DNA of 19,059 nucleotides from an uncultured Flavobacteriales bacterium (GTDB taxonomy: Bacteria; Bacteroidota; Bacteroidia; Flavobacteriales; Flavobacteriaceae): positions 1-19,059 of the forward strand of contig CAJVXR010000024.1 in NCBI GenBank assembly GCA_913009535.1, written 5' to 3'. How positions within the stretch are numbered: the first letter of the stretch is position 1; every line of letters begins with the position of its first letter. A model generated the notes under the pieces. The model made no database searches. It saw nothing but the letters and a program-made list of their open reading frames with translations, and was not told where the DNA came from. A program made the translations under genes and the position numbers. Shown here one piece after another: positions 7,167 through 18,352 of this stretch.

Positions 7167-7186
7167 AAAAAAAAAGGTTTTTTTTT
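7167..7186. promoter_or_regulatory. A9-GG-T9 tract in the idi/prfC divergent promoter region
   Basis: Nine A, two G and nine T form a 20-base symmetrical tract in the middle of the 110-base gap between idi and prfC (7124-7233). The T end runs directly into the TTG proposed as the prfC -33 box. A-tracts of this kind bend DNA or act as UP-like elements. A hairpin is also possible but would have a two-base loop. On the idi side only a weak TTAATTTG (minus strand, 7161-7168) resembles a -7 box. Confidence 0.35.
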
Positions 7187-7218
7187 GATAAAATCGTCAT
7201 AGCATAAACTTATATTAG
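7185..7218 (+). promoter_or_regulatory. Candidate prfC promoter
   Basis: TTG at 7185-7187 and TATATTAG at 7211-7218 are separated by 23 bases, within the 17-23 range known for Bacteroidota housekeeping promoters. The -7 box has one mismatch from TAnnTTTG. Transcription would start a few bases before the ATG at 7234, giving a very short leader. Confidence 0.42.
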
Positions 7219-7233
7219 CAAAAAATTGTTGTA

Positions 7234-8793
7234 ATGAATTTTAATGAAGAAATTAAAAGAAGGAGAACTTTTGGGATAATTTCTCATCCAGATGCAGGTA
7301 AAACAACTCTTACAGAAAAATTATTACTTTATGGAGGTGCAATTCAAGAAGCAGGTGCTGTAAAAAGCAACAAAATAAAAAAAGGTGCTACAAGTGATTT
7401 CATGGAGATTGAGAGACAAAGAGGTATTTCTGTAGCCACATCAGTATTAGCATTTGAATATCAAGGAATAAAGATAAATATATTAGATACACCAGGTCAC
7501 AAAGACTTTGCAGAAGATACTTATAGGACACTTACAGCTGTTGATAGTGTAATTGTAGTAATAGATGTAGCTAAAGGAGTTGAAGAGCAAACAGAGAAGC
7601 TGGTTGAGGTTTGTAAAATGAGAAATATTCCTATCATAGTCTTTATTAACAAACTAGATAGAGAAGGAAAAGATGCATTTGATTTATTAGATGAGATAGA
7701 ACAGAAATTAAAATTAAAGGTTTGTCCACTAAGTTTTCCAATTGGAATGGGGTATGATTTTACGGGAATATATAACACAATTGATAACAAAGTATCTTTG
7801 ATTGACGGAGATAACATTAAATTGATTAATAAGGATGAAATAAAAGAAAATATAAGTACAGATTTACATAATCAATTTTTAGAAAATATAGAACTTCTTG
7901 AGATGGTATACCCAAAATTTGATAGGAGTCAGTATCTCAAAAGTAATATTCAACCTGTATTTTTCGGTTCTGCATTAAATAACTTTGGAGTAGAAGATCT
8001 ATTACGATGTTTTGTTAAAATAGCCCCAATTCCTCAACCAAAAGAAAGTTCAGTTAGAATAGTCAGTCCTGATGAAGATACATTCACTGGTTTTGTATTT
8101 AAAATACATGCTAATATGGATCCTAAACACAGAGATAGGCTAGCTTTTATTAAAATTGTTTCAGGTGAGTTTAAAAGAAATACTCCTTACTTACATGTTC
8201 GTTTGTCAAAAAAATTGAAATTTTCTAGTCCCAATGCATTTTTTGCCGATAAAAAAGAAATTGTAGATATATCATATCCTGGTGATATTGTAGGACTTCA
8301 CGATACTGGAAATTTCAAAATTGGGGATACATTAACCTCAGGTGAGAATTTGATTTATGAAGGTATTCCAAGTTTTTCCCCGGAACATTTTAGATATATT
8401 AATAATGCCGATCCAATGAAAAGCAAACAATTATCAAAAGGTATTAATCAATTAATGGATGAAGGAGTAGCTCAACTATTTACACTAGATTTAAATGGTA
8501 GAAAAATTATAGGTACCGTTGGAGCATTACAATATGAAGTAATACAATATAGGCTAGAGCACGAGTATGGTGCAAAATGTAGTTATGAAAATTTAAATGT
8601 CTTTAAAGCATGTTGGGTTGAATGTGCAGACAGAAAAGGAAAAGAATTTTTAGATTTTAAGAGAATAAAACAACGCTACTTAGCAAAGGACAAGAATAAT
8701 AATCTTGTATTCTTAGCAGATTCAGTATTTTCTTTAAATATGACAGTTGAAAAATATCCAAGTATTACGTTTCATAATACGTCAGAATTCTAA
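7234..8793 (+). CDS. prfC: Peptide chain release factor 3
   Basis: This 519-residue translational GTPase removes RF1/RF2 from the ribosome after peptide release. The G domain is complete: SHPDAGKT (17-24), RGISV (63-67), DTPGHKDF (85-92), NKLD (139-142) and SAL (246-248). HPDAGKT and the KSNKIKKGATSDFMEIE segment (44-60) separate RF3 from EF-G. The later ALQYEVIQYRLEHEYG segment is typical of RF3 domain III. Length is close to E. coli RF3 (529), with no truncation. It stands alone on the plus strand, with its own candidate promoter, and ends three bases before the stop of the convergent DUF3467 gene at the end of the rpoBC operon. No separate terminator fits in that gap. Confidence 0.97.
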   Translation: MNFNEEIKRRRTFGIISHPDAGKTTLTEKLLLYGGAIQEAGAVKSNKIKKGATSDFMEIERQRGISVATSVLAFEYQGIKINILDTPGHKDFAEDTYRTLTAVDSVIVVIDVAKGVEEQTEKLVEVCKMRNIPIIVFINKLDREGKDAFDLLDEIEQKLKLKVCPLSFPIGMGYDFTGIYNTIDNKVSLIDGDNIKLINKDEIKENISTDLHNQFLENIELLEMVYPKFDRSQYLKSNIQPVFFGSALNNFGVEDLLRCFVKIAPIPQPKESSVRIVSPDEDTFTGFVFKIHANMDPKHRDRLAFIKIVSGEFKRNTPYLHVRLSKKLKFSSPNAFFADKKEIVDISYPGDIVGLHDTGNFKIGDTLTSGENLIYEGIPSFSPEHFRYINNADPMKSKQLSKGINQLMDEGVAQLFTLDLNGRKIIGTVGALQYEVIQYRLEHEYGAKCSYENLNVFKACWVECADRKGKEFLDFKRIKQRYLAKDKNNNLVFLADSVFSLNMTVEKYPSITFHNTSEF

Positions 8794-8796
8794 TAA

Positions 8797-9114
8797 TTAA
8801 GCTTCACCAGATTGTCCAAAATTTAGTTGGACATTTGGAGGTTGTTGGTTTTCTTTTATTTCCCCATGATTCTTTTCGAACCTTATTATATTATCGTGTA
8901 GAGCCTTTGCCAAACGTTTGGCATGCTGAGGAGTAATTATAATCCTAGATTTAACCTTGTTTTTAGGAGTTCCAGGCATAATACATATAAAATCTAATAC
9001 AAACTCTGAAACTGAATGATTAATTATAGCTAAGTTGGAGTAAGTCCCCTCAGCAACTTTTTCATCTATTTCAATGTTTATATTAGATTTTGATTTTTTA
9101 TCAGTATTACTCAT
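8797..9114 (-). CDS. DUF3467 family protein downstream of rpoC
   Basis: This 105-residue soluble protein has no signal or membrane segment. DUF3467-like features are the NINIEIDEKVAEGTYSNLA segment (11-29), SEFVLDFICIMPGTPK (36-51) and SRIIITPQHAKRLAKALHDN (56-75), with a flexible tail ending NFGQSGEA. The family is widespread in Bacteroidota and has no known function; placement just after rpoC recurs in flavobacteria as far as I recall. It starts 12 bases after the rpoC stop on the same strand, so it is surely part of the rpo transcript and made at related levels. A role tied to RNA polymerase or to transcript ends is a reasonable guess, but nothing in the sequence proves it. Confidence 0.88.
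   Translation of the reverse strand: MSNTDKKSKSNINIEIDEKVAEGTYSNLAIINHSVSEFVLDFICIMPGTPKNKVKSRIIITPQHAKRLAKALHDNIIRFEKNHGEIKENQQPPNVQLNFGQSGEA
8908..8923. other. 16-base perfect palindrome inside the DUF3467 gene
   Basis: TGCCAAACGTTTGGCA is its own reverse complement and encodes the region around AKRLAKA. It is more G+C-rich than its surroundings. Neither strand has a T-run after it, so it is not a terminator. It resembles an operator half-site pair, but coding constraint or chance can also explain it. Confidence 0.4.
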
Positions 9115-9126
9115 AAAAGACTTTAA

Positions 9127-12100
9127 CTAATTAATATTTAATTCTTCTTCTTCTTTAGCCTTAGTCAGTGCTTCAATCTCCTCCTTTGAACCTACAATAA
9201 TATCTTCGTATTTTCGTAATCCAGTTCCAGCAGGTATTCTATGACCAACAATAACATTTTCTTTTAAACCTTCTAGATAATCAATTCTTCCATTTACAGC
9301 AGATTCATTTAACACCTTTGTAGTCTCTTGGAAAGAGGCAGCAGAAATAAATGATTTAGTTTGTAATGAAGCTCTTGTAATTCCTTGTAAAATAGGAGTA
9401 GCAGTAGCCGGACTTGCATCTCTAGCAACAACTAATTTTTTATCCTCTCTTCTAAGAATTGAGTTTTCATCTCTTAAATCTCTAGCAGATATAATTTGAC
9501 CTGCTTTTAAATTTACAGATTCTCCAGAATCTTCGATTACTTTCATTCCAAATATAGCATCATTTTCTAGTATAAAATCTGATTTATGAGCTAACTGATC
9601 TTCCAAGAATGTAGTATCTCCAGAATCCTGAATTCTAACTTTTCTCATCATTTGTCTAACAACAACCTCAAAATGTTTATCATTAATTTTCACGCCTTGC
9701 AATCTATAAACTTCTTGAACTTCATTTACCAAGTATTGTTGTACAGCAGAAGGTCCTTTAATATTTAAAATATCGTTTGGAGTAATAGATCCATCTGACA
9801 TTGGCATACCAGCTTTAATGAAATCATTTTCTTGAACTAGAATTTGATTTGAAAGCTTCACTAAATATTTTTTAATAATACCATTTTTAGACTCAACTAT
9901 TATTTCACGATTACCTCTTTTAATTTTACCAAAAGAGACAACTCCGTCTATAGCACTAACAATTGCAGGATTTGAAGGATTTCTAGCTTCAAATAACTCT
10001 GTAACTCTAGGAAGTCCACCGGTTATATCACCTGCTTTAGCAGATTTTCTAGGAATTTTAACTAAGACCTTTCCGATATTAATATCTTCTCCATCATCAA
10101 TCATCAAGTGGGCTCCAACTGGAAGATTATAAGATCTTATAGTGTTTCCCTTTAAATCATTAATAAGTAAAGTAGGTATTACCTTTTTATTTCTAGATTC
10201 TGAAATAACTTTTTCTTGAAAACCAGTTTGTTCGTCAATTTCAACTTGATAAGTGACTCCTTGCTCAATATTTTCGAAACTTACTTTACCAGCAAATTCA
10301 GAAATAATAACACCGTTATAAGGATCCCATTGACAAACTAATGTATCAGCTTTTACTTTTTGTCCATTTTTAATGTATACAAAAGAACCGTATGGAATAT
10401 TATTAGTACTTAATACAAGTCCAGTTTTCGCATCGACAACTTTTAGTTCAGAAGTTCTTGAAATAACAACATTTACATCATTTCCATCAGCATCTTTACC
10501 AAGTACAGTTTTAAAATCTTCTATCTCAGCTTTACCAGCAAATTTAGTTACTAATTTATTCTCTTCAGAAATATTACCAGCAATTCCACCAACATGGAAA
10601 GTTCTTAACGTAAGCTGAGTACCTGGCTCACCAATCGATTGAGCAGCAACAACTCCAACAGCTTCACCTCTTTGCACAATTTTTCCAGTAGCTAAGTTTC
10701 TACCATAACATTTAGTACAAATACCTTTTTTAGCTTCGCAAGTAAGTGCAGATCTAACATCAACAGCTTCGACTGATGAATTTTGAATATTATCTGCTAT
10801 TTCATCAGAAATATGCTCTCCTGCAGATGCTAGAAGTGTACCAGTAGCAGGATCAACTAAATCGTGTAGTGATGTTCTACCAACAATTCTTTCATTTAAT
10901 TTCTCTACGACTTCTTCATTCTTTTTTAGTGCAGTAACAGAAATACCTCTCAAAGTACCACAATCTTCAGAACTAACGATAACGTCTTGAGCAACATCAA
11001 CTAATCTTCTAGTTAAATATCCAGCATCAGCTGTTTTAAGAGCCGTATCTGCTAAACCTTTTCTAGCACCATGAGTTGATATGAAATACTCCAAAATTGA
11101 AAGTCCTTCTTTAAAGTTAGATAAAATTGGGTTTTCAATAATCTCTCCTCCTCCAGCATTTGATTTTTTTGGCTTAGCCATCAATCCTCTCATTCCTGTT
11201 AACTGACGAATTTGTTCTTTAGAACCCCTCGCACCTGAATCTAGCATCATATAAACAGAGTTGAAACCTTGTTGGTCTTCTCTAATTCTTTTCATTGATA
11301 ACTCTGTTAATTCAGCATTTGTTGAAGTCCAAATATCAATAACTTGATTATATCTCTCGTTATTTGTGATTAAACCCATATTATAATTAGCTTTAATTGC
11401 ATCAACCTCTTTATTTGCCTTAGCAATCATAGTATGCTTCTCTGGTGGTATAATAATATCTCCTAAACTGAAGGATAAACCTCCTTGGAATGCAAATTTA
11501 TATCCTAGAGTCTTTATTTCATCTAAGAATGCTGCAGTTTCAGGAACACTAGTTACTTTTAATATATCTCCAATTATATCACGTAAAGATTTTTTTGTAA
11601 GAACTTCATTAATATATCCAGCAACCGCAGGAACTTTTTCATTAAATAAAACTCTTCCGACAGTAGTTTCAATTATTTGACTTACTAACTCTTTATTATC
11701 GTTATAGTCGTCAGTTTTAACTTTGATTGATGCATTTAAATCAACTCTTTTTTCATTGTAAGCAATAATAACTTCTTCTGGAGAATAAAATACTAAACCT
11801 TCACCTATTACTTTTACTTTTTTAGTTGAAGTTTTTAATTTAGTCATGTAATACAGTCCTAATACCATATCCTGTGATGGTACTGTAACTGGCGATCCAT
11901 TTGCAGGATTTAATATATTATGAGAAGCTAACATTAGCATTTGAGACTCTAAAATAGCTTCAGGTCCAAGTGGTAAATGTACAGCCATTTGATCTCCATC
12001 AAAATCAGCATTAAATGCAGTACAAACAAGCGGGTGTAATTGAATAGCTTTTCCTTCAATTAATTTAGGTTGAAAAGCTTGTATCCCTAACCTGTGTAAT

Positions 12101-13431
12101 GTAGGAGCACGATTTAAAAGAACTGGATGACCTTTTAAAACATTTTCTAAGATATCCCATACAACTGGCTCTTTTTTGTCAATAATTTTTTTAGCTGACT
12201 TAACCGTTTTAACTATACCTCTTTCAATTAATTTTCTAATTACAAAAGGCTTATATAATTCAGCTGCCATATTTTTAGGAATACCACACTCAAATAATTT
12301 TAATTCTGGACCAACAACAATTACTGACCTAGCAGAATAATCTACTCTTTTACCTAATAAGTTTTGACGAAATCTACCTTGTTTTCCTTTTAGTGAATCA
12401 GATAAAGATTTTAAAGGTCTATTGGAGTCAGTTTTAACAGCAGAAGATTTTCTGGTATTATCAAACAAAGAATCGACAGACTCTTGCAACATTCTCTTTT
12501 CGTTTCTTAAAATAACCTCAGGAGCTTTGATTTCAACGAGTCTTTTTAACCTGTTGTTCCTAATTATTACTCTTCTATATAAATCATTTAAATCCGAAGT
12601 TGCAAACCTTCCTCCATCTAATGGAACTAAAGGTCTTAACTCTGGTGGTATCACAGGGATGGCTTTCATAATCATCCACTCAGGTAAATTCTCTCTATGT
12701 AAATTAGCTTCTCTAAAAGACTCAACTACTTGAAGTCTTTTTAGTGCTTCAGTTTTTCTTTGTTTAGAAGTCTCAGTATTAGCTTTGTTTCTTAATTCAA
12801 ATGATAACTGATCTAGATCAATTCTAGACAACAACTCAATTAAACATTCAGCTCCCATTTTTGCAATAAACTTTTCAGGATCTGAATCGTCTAAGTATTG
12901 ATTTTCTTGCGGTAAAACATCTATAATATCTAAATATTCTTCTTCAGAAAGAAAATCCATTTTCTTTAAAGGTTCACCTTCAGCATTGACAGCAGAAGCT
13001 GGTTGAATTACAACATACCTTTCATAATAGATAATCATATCTAGTTTTTTTGAAGGGAGTCCTAATAAATAACCAATTTTATTTGGAAGGGATCTGAAAT
13101 ACCATATATGAGCTACAGGAACTATTAAATTTATGTGACCAACTCTATCTCTTCGAACCTTCTTTTCAGTGACTTCTACACCACATCTATCACAAACAAT
13201 TCCTTTATACCTAATTCTCTTATATTTACCACAAGCGCATTCAAAGTCCTTTACAGGGCCAAAAATTCTTTCACAAAACAATCCATCTCTTTCTGGTTTA
13301 TGTGTTCTGTAATTAATAGTTTCTGGTTTTAGAACTTCTCCTTTTGAAGCAGATAAAACTGATTCTGGTGAAGCTAAACCTATTGATATTTTATTAAACT
13401 TAACTACTGGGTTATCTTGTTTTCTTGCCAT
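9127..13431 (-). CDS. rpoC: DNA-directed RNA polymerase subunit beta'
   Basis: This 1434-residue catalytic subunit has the active-site NADFDGD at 474-480, whose three Asp residues hold the catalytic magnesium. The N-terminal zinc site uses C65, C67, C80 and C83. The second zinc site uses C824, C898, C905 and C908. The bridge-helix and trigger-loop region ([19 protein letters not shown]) and the rudder and clamp segments are intact. The length fits the Bacteroidota beta' group. The C-terminal tail is acidic ([11 protein letters not shown]). It starts 33 bases after rpoB and is followed 12 bases later by DUF3467. No frameshift or insertion is seen. Confidence 0.99.
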   Translation of the reverse strand: MARKQDNPVVKFNKISIGLASPESVLSASKGEVLKPETINYRTHKPERDGLFCERIFGPVKDFECACGKYKRIRYKGIVCDRCGVEVTEKKVRRDRVGHINLIVPVAHIWYFRSLPNKIGYLLGLPSKKLDMIIYYERYVVIQPASAVNAEGEPLKKMDFLSEEEYLDIIDVLPQENQYLDDSDPEKFIAKMGAECLIELLSRIDLDQLSFELRNKANTETSKQRKTEALKRLQVVESFREANLHRENLPEWMIMKAIPVIPPELRPLVPLDGGRFATSDLNDLYRRVIIRNNRLKRLVEIKAPEVILRNEKRMLQESVDSLFDNTRKSSAVKTDSNRPLKSLSDSLKGKQGRFRQNLLGKRVDYSARSVIVVGPELKLFECGIPKNMAAELYKPFVIRKLIERGIVKTVKSAKKIIDKKEPVVWDILENVLKGHPVLLNRAPTLHRLGIQAFQPKLIEGKAIQLHPLVCTAFNADFDGDQMAVHLPLGPEAILESQMLMLASHNILNPANGSPVTVPSQDMVLGLYYMTKLKTSTKKVKVIGEGLVFYSPEEVIIAYNEKRVDLNASIKVKTDDYNDNKELVSQIIETTVGRVLFNEKVPAVAGYINEVLTKKSLRDIIGDILKVTSVPETAAFLDEIKTLGYKFAFQGGLSFSLGDIIIPPEKHTMIAKANKEVDAIKANYNMGLITNNERYNQVIDIWTSTNAELTELSMKRIREDQQGFNSVYMMLDSGARGSKEQIRQLTGMRGLMAKPKKSNAGGGEIIENPILSNFKEGLSILEYFISTHGARKGLADTALKTADAGYLTRRLVDVAQDVIVSSEDCGTLRGISVTALKKNEEVVEKLNERIVGRTSLHDLVDPATGTLLASAGEHISDEIADNIQNSSVEAVDVRSALTCEAKKGICTKCYGRNLATGKIVQRGEAVGVVAAQSIGEPGTQLTLRTFHVGGIAGNISEENKLVTKFAGKAEIEDFKTVLGKDADGNDVNVVISRTSELKVVDAKTGLVLSTNNIPYGSFVYIKNGQKVKADTLVCQWDPYNGVIISEFAGKVSFENIEQGVTYQVEIDEQTGFQEKVISESRNKKVIPTLLINDLKGNTIRSYNLPVGAHLMIDDGEDINIGKVLVKIPRKSAKAGDITGGLPRVTELFEARNPSNPAIVSAIDGVVSFGKIKRGNREIIVESKNGIIKKYLVKLSNQILVQENDFIKAGMPMSDGSITPNDILNIKGPSAVQQYLVNEVQEVYRLQGVKINDKHFEVVVRQMMRKVRIQDSGDTTFLEDQLAHKSDFILENDAIFGMKVIEDSGESVNLKAGQIISARDLRDENSILRREDKKLVVARDASPATATPILQGITRASLQTKSFISAASFQETTKVLNESAVNGRIDYLEGLKENVIVGHRIPAGTGLRKYEDIIVGSKEEIEALTKAKEEEELNIN

Positions 13432-13464
13432 AATAATGGGTATCTATTTGATAAAATATTTTAT

Positions 13465-16400
13465 TTATTCTTCTAATCTTATGTCTAATCCTAAACCTTT
13501 TAATTCATGCATTAAAACATTAAAAGATTCTGGTAAGCCTGGCTTAGGCATTGGGTCACCTTTGACAATTGCTTCATAGGTTTTTGCTCTACCTATGACA
13601 TCATCAGATTTTACAGTAAGAATCTCACGGAGTGTACTTGACGCTCCATAAGCTTCTAAAGCCCAAACTTCCATTTCACCAAATCTTTGTCCACCAAATT
13701 GTGCTTTACCACCAAGTGGTTGTTGAGTAATTAATGAGTATGGACCTATAGATCTAGCATGCATCTTGTCGTCAACCATATGCCCTAATTTCAACATATA
13801 AATAACTCCGACAGTTGCAGGTTGATCAAATCTATCACCAGTACCACCATCATATAAGTAAGTGTGTCCAAATCTAGGAATACCAGCTTCATCTGTTAAT
13901 TCATTAATTTGATCTATGGTAGCACCATCAAATATAGGTGTAGCGTACTTTCTCCCTAAGTTTTGGCCAGCCCATCCTAAAACAGTTTCATATATTTGAC
14001 CAATATTCATTCTAGAAGGTACTCCTAATGGGTTTAAAACAATATCGACAGGTGTTCCATCTTCTAAAAATGGCATATCTTCTTGCCTTACAATCCTAGC
14101 TACAATTCCTTTATTTCCATGACGTCCTGCCATTTTATCACCAACTTTTAGCTTTCTCTTTTTAGCGATATAAACTTTAGCTAACTTAATAATTCCAGCT
14201 GGTAATTCATCTCCAACAGAGATAGTAAACTTCTCTCTTCTAAGAGAACCTTGCATATCATTTTCTTTAATTTTATAGTTATGGATAAGTTCTGAAACTA
14301 GCTTATTTGCTTTGTCATCCATTGTCCATTTACCCATTGTTAAATGTGCATAATCATCAACTGAATTTAACATTTTTAATGTGAATTTTTTTCCTTTTGG
14401 AAAAACATCTTCACCAAGATCATTTGAAATACCTTGAGCTGTTTTACCGGATAAGATTGAAAATAACTTTTCAATTAAAATTTGTCTTAAATCTTCAAAC
14501 TTTATATCAAAATTATCTTCTAGCTCTTTGATATCAATTTTATCTTGTGCTCGTTTTCTTTTGTCTTTGACAGCCCTTGAAAATAGTTTTTTATTAATCA
14601 CTACTCCATTTAGAGATGGTGAAGCCTTTAATGATGCATCTTTAACATCACCTGCTTTATCACCAAAAATTGCTCTTAATAATTTTTCTTCAGGAGTTGG
14701 ATCACTTTCACCTTTGGGAGTGATTTTACCAATTAAAATGTCACCTGGTTTAATTTCTGCACCAACACGAATCATTCCATTTTCATCTAAATCTTTTGTA
14801 GCTTCTTCTGAAACGTTTGGAATATCATTTGTTAATTCTTCATTACCAAGCTTAGTATCTCTTACATCAAGTGAATATTCATCAATATGTATAGATGTAA
14901 AAACATCATCTCTTACTACTTTTTCAGAAATAACTATCGCATCTTCAAAATTATATCCTTTCCAAGGCATAAAAGCAACTTTCATGTTTCTTCCTAGGGC
15001 AAGCTCACCTTTTTGAGTAGCATATCCTTCACATAAAACTTGATCTTTCTTTACTTTGTCTCCTTTAGAAACAATTGACTTTAGATTAACTGAAGTACCC
15101 TGATTAGTTTTTCTAAACTTAGTTAAATAATAAGTTTTCTCGTCACTATCAAAGTTTACTAATGCTTCTTCTTTAGTTCTACTATATTTAATGGTGATTT
15201 TTTCAGCGTCAACATATAGAACTACTCCATTACCTTCGGCATTAATTAAGACTCTTGAATCAGACGCAACCGATTTCTCTAAACCTGTACCTACAATTGG
15301 AGATTGAGGTAATAATAAAGGAACTGCTTGTCTCATCATATTGGAACCCATAAGTGCTCTGTTTGCATCATCATGTTCCAAGAAAGGAATCAGTGATGCT
15401 GAAATTGATGAAATTTGGTTTGGAGCTACATCAGTATAATGAACTTCCTTAGACTCAATTACAGGAAAATCGCCTTCTTGTCTGGCAATAACTTTTTCTT
15501 CAATAATCTTACCTTTTTTATCAACTGCTAAGTTAGACTGTGCAATTAATTTATTTTCTTCTTCTTCAGCACTTAGGTAAATTGGATCAGATTTTAAATC
15601 CACCACACCCTTAGAAACTTTTCTATATGGAGTTTCGATGAATCCCATATTGTTAACTTTAGCAAATACACTAAGAGATGAAATTAATCCAATATTAGGT
15701 CCCTCAGGAGTTTCGATTGGACATAATCTACCATAATGTGTATAATGTACATCTCTAACTTCAAATCCGGCACGCTCTCTAGATAATCCACCAGGTCCTA
15801 GTGCTGACAATCTTCTTTTGTGAGTTATTTCAGCTAAAGGGTTCGTTTGATCCATAAATTGAGACAACTGATTTGTTCCAAAGAATGAGTTAATCACAGA
15901 TGATAGTGTTTTGGCGTTAATTAAATCAATTGGAGTAAAAACTTCATTATCTCTAACATTCATTCGCTCACGAATAGTTCTAGCCATTCTAGCTAAACCA
16001 ACACCGAATTGAGAAGATAATTGTTCTCCAACAGTTCTGACACGTCTATTAGATAAGTGATCAATATCATCAATTTCTGCCTTAGAATTAATTAATTCGA
16101 TTAGGTATTTAATAATAGTAATGATATCATCTTTAGTAAGAACTTGTTTACTCATGTCTACATTAAGACCAAGTTTCTTGTTCATTCTATATCTACCAAC
16201 TTCACCTAAACTATACCTTTGATCACTAAAAAATAATTTATCAATTATTCCTCTAGCAGTTTCCTCATCTGGTGGCTCAGCATTTCTTAATTGTCTATAA
16301 ATATGTTCTACAGCTTCTTTTTCTGAATTAGTAGGGTCTTTTTGTAGTGTATTATGTATTATAGCATAATCACCTTGATCAGAAACAGTCTTATGTAATA

Positions 16401-17277
16401 ATATAGTTTTAGCTCCAGATTCTAAAATCTCTTCAACATTATCTGCATCGATAATTGTATCTCTATCAAGAACAATCTCATTTCTTTCAATAGAAACAAC
16501 CTCACCAGTATCTTCATCTACAAAATCTTCATACCAAGTATTTAAGACTCTAGCGGCTAATTTGCGCCCATGATATTTTTTTAAACCTGATTTTGATACT
16601 TTAATTTCTTCAGCTAAATCAAAAATTTCAAGAATATCCTTGTCTCTTTCATAACCAATAGCTCTAAATAGTGTAGTTACTGGTAATTTCTTTTTTCTGT
16701 CAATATATGCATACATTACACTGTTAATATCAGTAGCAAATTCTATCCATGAACCTTTAAAAGGGATTACACGAGCAGAATAAAGTTTAGTTCCATTTGC
16801 ATGGAAAGATTGACCAAAGAAAACACCTGGAGATCTGTGTAATTGAGAAACTACTACACGCTCAGCACCATTTATACAAAAAGTACCACTTGGTGTCATA
16901 TATGGTATAGTTCCTAAATAGACATCTTGAACAATAGTTTCAAAATCTTCATGTTCTTCATCAGTACAATAAAGTCTTAATCTGGCCTTTAATGGAACAC
17001 TGTAAGTAAGTCCACGTTCTATACACTCTTGAATTGAATATCTAGGTGGATCAACAAAATAATCTAAAAACTCTAAAACAAATTGGTTTCTTGTATCTGT
17101 TATTGGAAAATTTTCCATGAAAGTCTTGTAAAGACCTTCATCTCCTCTTTCTTCAGATTTAGTCTCTAATTGAAAAAAATCTTGAAATGACTTAATTTGT
17201 ATATCTAAAAAATCAGGATATTCAATTTGGTTATTAATTGAAGAGAAATTTAATCTTGGGTTAATTTTTGTTGACAT
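13465..17277 (-). CDS. rpoB: DNA-directed RNA polymerase subunit beta
   Basis: This 1270-residue subunit forms the other half of the RNA polymerase active-site cleft. The rifampicin-binding cluster is clear: [20 protein letters not shown], then [10 protein letters not shown]476, H486 and S491 occupy the positions of E. coli D516, H526 and S531, so these positions carry the usual sensitive residues. [17 protein letters not shown], the [14 protein letters not shown] segment and a [21 protein letters not shown] segment near the C terminus are also diagnostic. The start codon lies 116 bases after the rplL stop, an unusually large gap for this operon, which holds a 34-base palindrome. Confidence 0.99.
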   Translation of the reverse strand: MSTKINPRLNFSSINNQIEYPDFLDIQIKSFQDFFQLETKSEERGDEGLYKTFMENFPITDTRNQFVLEFLDYFVDPPRYSIQECIERGLTYSVPLKARLRLYCTDEEHEDFETIVQDVYLGTIPYMTPSGTFCINGAERVVVSQLHRSPGVFFGQSFHANGTKLYSARVIPFKGSWIEFATDINSVMYAYIDRKKKLPVTTLFRAIGYERDKDILEIFDLAEEIKVSKSGLKKYHGRKLAARVLNTWYEDFVDEDTGEVVSIERNEIVLDRDTIIDADNVEEILESGAKTILLHKTVSDQGDYAIIHNTLQKDPTNSEKEAVEHIYRQLRNAEPPDEETARGIIDKLFFSDQRYSLGEVGRYRMNKKLGLNVDMSKQVLTKDDIITIIKYLIELINSKAEIDDIDHLSNRRVRTVGEQLSSQFGVGLARMARTIRERMNVRDNEVFTPIDLINAKTLSSVINSFFGTNQLSQFMDQTNPLAEITHKRRLSALGPGGLSRERAGFEVRDVHYTHYGRLCPIETPEGPNIGLISSLSVFAKVNNMGFIETPYRKVSKGVVDLKSDPIYLSAEEEENKLIAQSNLAVDKKGKIIEEKVIARQEGDFPVIESKEVHYTDVAPNQISSISASLIPFLEHDDANRALMGSNMMRQAVPLLLPQSPIVGTGLEKSVASDSRVLINAEGNGVVLYVDAEKITIKYSRTKEEALVNFDSDEKTYYLTKFRKTNQGTSVNLKSIVSKGDKVKKDQVLCEGYATQKGELALGRNMKVAFMPWKGYNFEDAIVISEKVVRDDVFTSIHIDEYSLDVRDTKLGNEELTNDIPNVSEEATKDLDENGMIRVGAEIKPGDILIGKITPKGESDPTPEEKLLRAIFGDKAGDVKDASLKASPSLNGVVINKKLFSRAVKDKRKRAQDKIDIKELEDNFDIKFEDLRQILIEKLFSILSGKTAQGISNDLGEDVFPKGKKFTLKMLNSVDDYAHLTMGKWTMDDKANKLVSELIHNYKIKENDMQGSLRREKFTISVGDELPAGIIKLAKVYIAKKRKLKVGDKMAGRHGNKGIVARIVRQEDMPFLEDGTPVDIVLNPLGVPSRMNIGQIYETVLGWAGQNLGRKYATPIFDGATIDQINELTDEAGIPRFGHTYLYDGGTGDRFDQPATVGVIYMLKLGHMVDDKMHARSIGPYSLITQQPLGGKAQFGGQRFGEMEVWALEAYGASSTLREILTVKSDDVIGRAKTYEAIVKGDPMPKPGLPESFNVLMHELKGLGLDIRLEE

Positions 17278-17337
17278 CTAGCTACTATATTTAGTTATAA
17301 AATGTAAAAAGCACATATATCACATATGTACAAATAG

Positions 17338-17371
17338 GTATAGATTTTAAGAATATTCTTAAAATCTATAC
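17338..17371 (-). promoter_or_regulatory. Perfect 34-base palindrome in the rplL-rpoB gap
   Basis: GTATAGATTTTAAGAAT (17338-17354) is followed directly by its exact reverse complement (17355-17371). In RNA it would give a stem of about 15 pairs with a 4-base loop. It begins 22 bases after the rplL stop and ends 60 bases before the rpoB ATG. The following transcript (CTATTTGTACATATG) lacks a U-run, so it is not a standard intrinsic terminator. In E. coli the rplL-rpoB gap carries an attenuator and an RNase III processing site that lower rpoBC expression relative to the stalk proteins. A similar role here is inference. Confidence 0.6.
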
Positions 17372-17393
17372 TATAATTGTAATTAATTAGAAT

Positions 17394-17768
17394 TTACTTA
17401 AGCTCAACTTCAGCTCCAGCTTCTTCTAATGATTTTTTAAGACCTTCAGCCTCATCTTTACTTACACCTTCTTTGATTGCGCCAGGAGCACCATCAACAA
17501 GTTCTTTAGCATCTTTTAAACCTAATCCTGTTAATTCCTTAACAAGTTTAACAACAGCTAGTTTAGAAGCTCCTGCTGATTTAAGGATAACATCAAATTC
17601 AGTCTGTGCTTCTTCAGCTTCACCGCCTCCGGCTGCTGGTCCTGCTACAGAAACTGCTGCTGCTGCTGGTTCGATACCATATTCATTTTTTAAAATATCA
17701 GCTAATTCTGAAACGTCTTTTACTGATAAGTTTACTAATTTTTCTGCGAAATCTTTTAAATCTGCCAT
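17394..17768 (-). CDS. rplL: 50S ribosomal protein L7/L12
   Basis: This 124-residue stalk protein is present as several dimers per ribosome and recruits and activates translational GTPases. The N-terminal dimerisation domain is about 1-32. An Ala/Gly-rich hinge (about 33-56, [17 protein letters not shown]) links to the C-terminal domain 57-124, with [17 protein letters not shown] and [14 protein letters not shown]. Length and hinge are ordinary. It lies 60 bases after rplJ; that gap is almost pure A/T with no clear structure. The gene probably needs several times more product than rpoB, which the palindrome downstream may help achieve. Confidence 0.98.
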   Translation of the reverse strand: MADLKDFAEKLVNLSVKDVSELADILKNEYGIEPAAAAVSVAGPAAGGGEAEEAQTEFDVILKSAGASKLAVVKLVKELTGLGLKDAKELVDGAPGAIKEGVSKDEAEGLKKSLEEAGAEVELK

Positions 17769-17828
17769 TTTTCTATTTTTTATTGTAATTTTTAATTTTA
17801 GTTTTTAATTTTTCTTAAAATCAAACAG

Positions 17829-18344
17829 TTATTTATTAGATAATGTTTGAAGTATTCCTGATAACTTTCCACCACCAGATTGTAAAGCTGAGACAACATT
17901 CTTAGCTGGAGATTGTAATAGAGATATAATATCACCTATTAACTCTTCTCTAGATTTGATGTTAACTAATGCTTCTAATTGGTCGTCACCTATATAAACG
18001 TTTTCTTCTATATAAGCACCTTTTAAAACCGGTTTTTCAGATTTTTTTCTAAAAGCTTTAATAACTTTTGCAGGAGCATTTCCAACCTCAGAAAACATAA
18101 TTGATGTGTTTCCTTTTAAAATAGTTGAAAGATCTCCAAAATCTTTATCTGATGCTTGCATTGCTTTATCAAGAAATGTGTTTTTTGTCATAGACAAACT
18201 AATGTTTGCTTTATAACAGGCACGTCTTAAATTTGAAGTAGCTTTAGCATCTAAACCAGAAATATCAGTTAAATACAAGTTAGTACTTGCACCTAATTTT
18301 TCAGTTAATTCAGAAATTGCTTTTGATTTTTCTTCTCTTGTCAT
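17829..18344 (-). CDS. rplJ: 50S ribosomal protein L10
   Basis: This 171-residue protein anchors L7/L12 dimers to the 23S rRNA at the stalk base. The N-terminal domain shows TREEKSKAISELTEKL, YLTDISGLDAKATSNLRR and KNTFLDKAM. The C-terminal helix that binds L7/L12 ends in SGGGKLSGILQTLSNK. Length is typical of the family. It starts eight bases after the rplA stop, so the L10 autoregulatory leader known in E. coli, if present, would have to lie within rplA. Confidence 0.97.
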   Translation of the reverse strand: MTREEKSKAISELTEKLGASTNLYLTDISGLDAKATSNLRRACYKANISLSMTKNTFLDKAMQASDKDFGDLSTILKGNTSIMFSEVGNAPAKVIKAFRKKSEKPVLKGAYIEENVYIGDDQLEALVNIKSREELIGDIISLLQSPAKNVVSALQSGGGKLSGILQTLSNK

Positions 18345-18352
18345 TTTTTATT

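Noticed and set aside
7521..7817. 98-residue open frame on the minus strand
   Set aside because: Antisense to the prfC G domain, which is clearly the real gene.
10373..10618. 81-residue open frame on the plus strand
   Set aside because: Antisense to rpoC with low-complexity Ser/Thr/Phe content; best explained as a shadow.
12422..12733. 103-residue open frame on the plus strand
   Set aside because: Antisense to conserved rpoC sequence; no start context or domain.
14528..15016. 162-residue open frame on the plus strand
   Set aside because: It lies antisense inside rpoB, is Ser/Leu-rich in the way of reverse-frame shadows, and has no recognisable domain.
17338..17371. Palindrome as a strong intrinsic terminator of the ribosomal genes
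   Set aside because: No U-run follows on the minus strand, and full termination would cut off rpoB and rpoC, which have no clear promoter of their own here.
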